Below are positions 16,097-19,416 of a stretch of 19,416 bases of DNA, in pieces. This stretch comes from Bacteroidales bacterium (GTDB taxonomy: Bacteria > Bacteroidota > Bacteroidia > Bacteroidales > WCHB1-69), in assembly GCA_016285615.1 (NCBI GenBank), contig JAEERB010000033.1, forward strand, positions 1-19,416, read 5' to 3'. Below the pieces are notes generated by a model that did no database searches, was not told the DNA's origin, and saw only the letters and a program-made list of their open reading frames with translations. Position 1 is the first letter of the stretch. Each line of letters starts with the position of its first letter. The position numbers and the translations under genes are program-made.

Positions 16097-16423
16097 GTGC
16101 AAAGCTATGCTTATATAATGACTAATAATTGGCGTACCGTTCTATACGTTGGGTGCACAAATAACCTGATAAGAAGAATATCCGAGCATAAACATCATAA
16201 ATATAAGGGGTCATTTACAGATCGATATAATTGCGAATATTGTATCTATTACGAGACCTTTCAAACATATAGGGAAGCCATTAACCGAGAAAATCAACTC
16301 AAAAATATGTCAAGAGCAGAAAAAGAACAACTCATCACGAGTAAAAATCCAGACAAGAAGGAAGTAGCCACGGGACATGGCTTTATCTCTCCATCCGCGG
16401 CCAAAGGCCGCGGAGCCCCATAA
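16097..16423 (+). CDS. Small stand-alone GIY-YIG nuclease-domain protein (UPF0213/YhbQ-like)
   Basis: 108 residues, one GIY-YIG domain. YAYIM (GIY strand) and LYVGCT (YIG strand) are about ten residues apart, followed by NNLIRRISEHK with the conserved Arg and His and by AINRENQLK with the catalytic-type Glu. Stand-alone proteins of this family are often multicopy in Bacteroidetes and their role is mostly unknown; nuclease activity is inferred from intact motifs. The start is GTG at 16097: no in-frame ATG precedes the domain, and the ATG at 16092 is in another frame. The usual domain ends near SKNPDKKE. The last ~11 residues (SPSAAKGRGAP) and the stop codon are encoded by the right copy of the flanking hairpin repeat, so the original 3' end was probably replaced or captured by the repeat. 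Function in DNA repair or repeat mobility cannot be decided here. Confidence 0.85.
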   Translation: MQSYAYIMTNNWRTVLYVGCTNNLIRRISEHKHHKYKGSFTDRYNCEYCIYYETFQTYREAINRENQLKNMSRAEKEQLITSKNPDKKEVATGHGFISPSAAKGRGAP

Positions 16424-16438
16424 TTAACCGATAACCCT
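16388..16438 (+). repeat. GIY-YIG-flanking hairpin direct repeat, right copy (overlaps gene 3' end)
   Basis: 51 bp, TCTCCATCCGCGG to GATAACCCT, with a 9-bp stem TCCGCGGCC-AAA-GGCCGCGGA (16394-16414). Flanks are in the same orientation as the left copy, but the loop is AAA instead of TTT, meaning the hairpin itself reads as the reverse complement. It supplies the last codons and the TAA of the GIY-YIG gene. Confidence 0.85.
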
Positions 16439-16451
16439 TAATTGGAGGGGG

Positions 16452-16472
16452 TTCCGCAGCAGAGCTGCGGAA
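16452..16472. repeat. Hairpin matching the outer left hairpin of the GIY-YIG segment
   Basis: TTCCGCAG-CAGAG-CTGCGGAA, a perfect 8-bp stem. The same stem occurs at 15807-15829. Its loop resembles the reverse complement of that hairpin's loop (3 of 5 bases), so the two outer hairpins may be inverted copies framing the segment. Confidence 0.7.
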
Positions 16473-16477
16473 TGGAT

Positions 16478-16509
16478 AAAAAACGCCAGCGCAAAAATGC
16501 GCTGGCGTT
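16478..16509 (-). terminator. Intrinsic terminator of the FN3/FISUMP protein gene
   Basis: Perfect 12-bp stem AACGCCAGCGCA/TGCGCTGGCGTT (16482-16493 with 16498-16509), 4-nt loop, followed on the minus strand by a run of T, then ATCC. It lies 24 bp after the stop at 16533. Confidence 0.9.
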
Positions 16510-16532
16510 GAAATTATGATGATTATCGTCGA

Positions 16533-19416
16533 TTATTCGGCGTCCTTTACACAACGTACGGAGTAGCCTTCTTGACCAGTAGAACTCCAGCCTTGGTGCA
16601 AGATACCCGTATTTTCACGCGTAATTTTTACAACATTGCTACTACTTGTTGCAGATTGCGAAATTGCAACCCACATATTCATCGCTCCATTGGTGTAGAA
16701 ATTTCCTTGCTTCCAATAACCTGTGGGCAATGCATTAAAGCCAGAGGCATTGGCATCGGGATCTTCAATGTTATTGGAATAATTATAGCCAGGAGTGTTT
16801 TCAACAGAAGTGCTTGATGGTGTGCCACCATATTCAGGACTCGGATAATAGAGCCAATGACCTGAAGGATTTGCCAGTTTCACCGACAACTTGTTATTAC
16901 TCTTTCTTTCGGGGCCATCGTTAGTACCAACAGCTACCTGCTCGCTGCCCTTGTTCCATTCGGGGTCAAGAATGTTACACATGGAAGCAAACTGACGGTA
17001 CGTAGGCACGTGCCAACCTTCGGGGCAAATACCTTGAAGAATAGCATCCTGATTGCTATTACCCGTTGAATTACAAGCGGTTGACCACGGATAATATACT
17101 TGATGACCACAATATTGATCATCGCGTTCATAGTATACTCTATCCGACCCCCAACTGGGTTGAGGACTCCATGTCAACACTTTCATCTTACTGCCGTCAG
17201 GCATGGTATGGGTTCTCATGTTCTCGGCCATCCAACATTGGTCACCAATCAGCACAGTAGCGTAATCATTACCTTCGATATCGTAAAGTTTGTCGCCGCA
17301 CTTGAAGCCTTCGAGGGTGGTGAATTCAACCACAGCACCATAGGCTGCGCCTGAAGCATTTTCAGCGTAGGCACGAACATAGTACTTGGTGGCAGGATTC
17401 AAACCCTTCAAATTTACGGTGTAGAAAGTCTCTTCGCTTGCAGCCAGAGCTACCATACCCGTTTCTTTCGTCGGTTCGGGCAGTGTGTCGTAAACAACGC
17501 CCAGAGCAGTCAGCTTTTGATTACCAGTGCTGCTCAGTTTGGCGTAAACGACAGCATTGCTAGCGGCGATATTGCTTACAGAATCGGTGTTCACTTCGGG
17601 CACCTCGGCAACAGGCATATTCACTAACAAGTCGTTACCGTAAGCCACGCCCATCATCGTAATAGCGTATGCACGGAAGTGGTAAGTGGTGTTGGATGTC
17701 AAGCCTTCAATATCGGTGGTCCAAGCGCCAACCTCAGCCTTACCGTCTTTGATAACGGTGGCCGTAGTGTCGGGATCGGCAGCGGTGCCGTAGCACAAAC
17801 CGCGTTCAGTAACCAACTCACCACCGTCTTTTACAACTTCGCTAACGATGGTTACGCTGGTAGCCAATATATTCGTAGCCGATTTGGTCTCTACCGTTGC
17901 CAACGTAGCGTCGTTCTGAGTAGTGAAAGAATCTACTTCGCTATAACCAGTACCTATTTCGTTGATGGCGTATGCAACGAAGAAATAGGTAGTCTTAGAA
18001 GGAAGTTCGGTCAGTGTGGTAGTAAAAGCATCTTCAGTACCTTCAACAACAACCTTGGTACCTTCGGTAACAGCAGCCTTGTCAGTGCTGTAGAGGAAGC
18101 CTTTTTCGGTGATTTCGCTGCGGCCGTCGGCAAGTATTCTACCCGACAAAACAGCCGTCGAAGCGGTTACGGAAGTAGCGGCATCAGCTGATACAGTAGG
18201 AACTTCGGGTTCGGGATCTTTCACACAACGTACGCTCAAACCGGTGGGCAGCTCGTTGCTACATTCGTAACGAAGTACACCTGTCAAATTGGAAGCTATC
18301 TTCAGATAAGCTACACCACCCGTACCACGAGAGTTGGCCATAGCCACATTGAGACAGCCATTGAAGTTCCAGGATACATTGCGACCATTGTTAGCCATTG
18401 AAATTTCAGCATCTGGATCAGGTTGATAGCTATAATTCTCTTTGTTGATATATCCGCAAGGAATAGCATTGAAACCTGAACTATTCCACTCTTCGCGTGT
18501 TAAGTTCTGCTCTATATACTTGGCATGACCCGGTGAATTCTCGGGGAATACATTATCTGGGTTAGGACCACCGCCCATACCAGAAAAGCCCGTTGATGCA
18601 TTTGTATTTAGATAAGCACGCCATTCACCGTCAGGATTACACAAACGGAATGCCAAATAATTTTCCGAATCTACTTGAGTGCTCGGGTCATTGGCCTCTC
18701 TCCAAGAGTTAGATTGACGATAGGTGGATTGAGGATTCCAAGTCGGGTCTATCACCTTGAACATCGTCAGCCATTCGGCGTAAGCCGGAACATGCCAACC
18801 ATCGGGACAGATACCCTGCGGCCCCTCTTCAGCCTCCTTATACGAGTTAGCCAAATTGGCATCGGTCGTATGAATAAGCGTCGAGTAGTTATAGAAAATC
18901 TGTGTACCACCAATTTCAGGTCTTACCACCTTGGCATATCTAAACGGAGCAGTATAGCTGGAAGTATATTGCCATACGCTATCCAAAGCGGTACCGTCGG
19001 CATAGTGGATAGCTTTCAAGTTCTCTTGCATCCAGCACTGACCACCAATCTTAACGGTAGCATATTCATTGTCGTCAACGTCTAACAGGATGTCACCGCA
19101 TTTTTTGAAGGGAGCGGTACCTGTGTCGGTGGTAAAGGTCATTTCTTCGCTATAAGCGGTACCCAATTCGTTGGTAGCGTATGCTCTTACATAATATTTG
19201 GTATTGGGTTCCAGTTTTTGTAGATTAGCAGTGTATTCGCCTTCGGTAGCGCCGCTGGCAACGATGTTCTTTTCGATGGTAGGTTCGGCCAACGTATCGA
19301 ATGCCACACCGCTGGCGGTGATTGCCAAATGACCATTCTCAACGATTTGAGCGGCCACCTTAGCGGCTTTCTTGGTAATATCATAGATAGAATCAACCTT
19401 CACGGTCGGCAGTTTG
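16533..19416 (-). CDS. FN3-like/FISUMP surface protein, N-terminus outside window
   Basis: The frame is open to the right edge: codons upstream of GTG 19401-19403 continue as KLPT, so the true start lies beyond 19416. Visible order is the end of an FN3-like domain (LEPNTKYYVRAYATNELGTAYS), FISUMP A (18216-19100; CGDILLDVDDNEY, IGGQCWMQEN, GICPDGWHVP, LSVRCVKD), three FN3-like domains (17305-18205; each with TxY[YHF][FVR][VR]AYA and G.[AG]Y), and FISUMP B (16542-17300; CGDKLYDIEGNDY, QCWMAENMR, YSVRCVKD). The protein stops three residues after RCV, with no T9SS sorting domain, so export would depend on the unseen N-terminus, perhaps as a lipoprotein. FISUMP B resembles the second FISUMP of the giant protein and FISUMP A its third. 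Function is unknown; a surface-exposed binding role is inferred from domain types. Confidence 0.9.
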   Translation of the reverse strand, partial: KLPTVKVDSIYDITKKAAKVAAQIVENGHLAITASGVAFDTLAEPTIEKNIVASGATEGEYTANLQKLEPNTKYYVRAYATNELGTAYSEEMTFTTDTGTAPFKKCGDILLDVDDNEYATVKIGGQCWMQENLKAIHYADGTALDSVWQYTSSYTAPFRYAKVVRPEIGGTQIFYNYSTLIHTTDANLANSYKEAEEGPQGICPDGWHVPAYAEWLTMFKVIDPTWNPQSTYRQSNSWREANDPSTQVDSENYLAFRLCNPDGEWRAYLNTNASTGFSGMGGGPNPDNVFPENSPGHAKYIEQNLTREEWNSSGFNAIPCGYINKENYSYQPDPDAEISMANNGRNVSWNFNGCLNVAMANSRGTGGVAYLKIASNLTGVLRYECSNELPTGLSVRCVKDPEPEVPTVSADAATSVTASTAVLSGRILADGRSEITEKGFLYSTDKAAVTEGTKVVVEGTEDAFTTTLTELPSKTTYFFVAYAINEIGTGYSEVDSFTTQNDATLATVETKSATNILATSVTIVSEVVKDGGELVTERGLCYGTAADPDTTATVIKDGKAEVGAWTTDIEGLTSNTTYHFRAYAITMMGVAYGNDLLVNMPVAEVPEVNTDSVSNIAASNAVVYAKLSSTGNQKLTALGVVYDTLPEPTKETGMVALAASEETFYTVNLKGLNPATKYYVRAYAENASGAAYGAVVEFTTLEGFKCGDKLYDIEGNDYATVLIGDQCWMAENMRTHTMPDGSKMKVLTWSPQPSWGSDRVYYERDDQYCGHQVYYPWSTACNSTGNSNQDAILQGICPEGWHVPTYRQFASMCNILDPEWNKGSEQVAVGTNDGPERKSNNKLSVKLANPSGHWLYYPSPEYGGTPSSTSVENTPGYNYSNNIEDPDANASGFNALPTGYWKQGNFYTNGAMNMWVAISQSATSSSNVVKITRENTGILHQGWSSTGQEGYSVRCVKDAE

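Noticed and set aside
16097..16423. GIY-YIG protein as a UvrC or restriction-enzyme fragment
   Set aside because: It has a complete single domain of normal stand-alone size, and no UvrC helix-hairpin-helix, UvrB-binding or methylase sequence is nearby.

Overview
The window looks like chromosome of an uncultured member of the Bacteroidetes, most likely Bacteroidales. Three things point there. Two large secreted proteins end in type IX secretion (T9SS) sorting domains. The promoters carry the Bacteroidetes -7 box TAnnTTTG rather than a sigma70 -10 box. The surface proteins are built from FISUMP domains (Fibrobacter succinogenes major paralogous domain), FG-GAP/VCBS propellers and the 'LPY...GCDS..LHL.V' repeats common in this phylum. 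No rRNA, tRNA, CRISPR array or transposase gene was seen.

Layout. 1-3246 holds two minus-strand housekeeping genes: a U32-family protein with four cysteines in Fe-S spacing, then an M20 metallodipeptidase cut by the left edge. 3247-3743 has no gene. It holds a roughly 390-bp hairpin array bounded by a perfect 17-bp inverted repeat, then the terminator of the next gene. 3744-12356 (minus) is one 2870-residue cell-surface protein: signal peptide, FG-GAP propeller, 18 copies of a ~50-residue repeat, two FN3-like domains and a type A T9SS sorting domain. Four of its repeats each contain a whole FISUMP domain inserted at the same cysteine. 12357-12592 is a divergent promoter region. 12593-15640 (plus) is a 1015-residue paralogue with a closely similar propeller but a type B T9SS sorting domain. 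15641-16096 is a non-coding hairpin cluster. 16097-16423 (plus) is a small GIY-YIG nuclease whose 3' end runs into a second copy of a hairpin repeat found upstream of it. 16533-19416 (minus) is a third surface-type protein, alternating FN3-like and FISUMP domains and open at the right edge.

How the parts fit. The giant protein and its divergent partner are probably a co-located pair of exported adhesin-like proteins that present the same calcium-dependent propeller but are handled by different T9SS anchoring routes. The third protein draws on the same two FISUMP subtypes, so this stretch is a local reservoir of exchangeable FISUMP modules. The two hairpin-rich intergenic regions look like small non-autonomous or GIY-YIG-associated repeat elements. 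The most distinctive signals are the nested FISUMP architecture with block duplications, and the GIY-YIG gene embedded in hairpin repeats.
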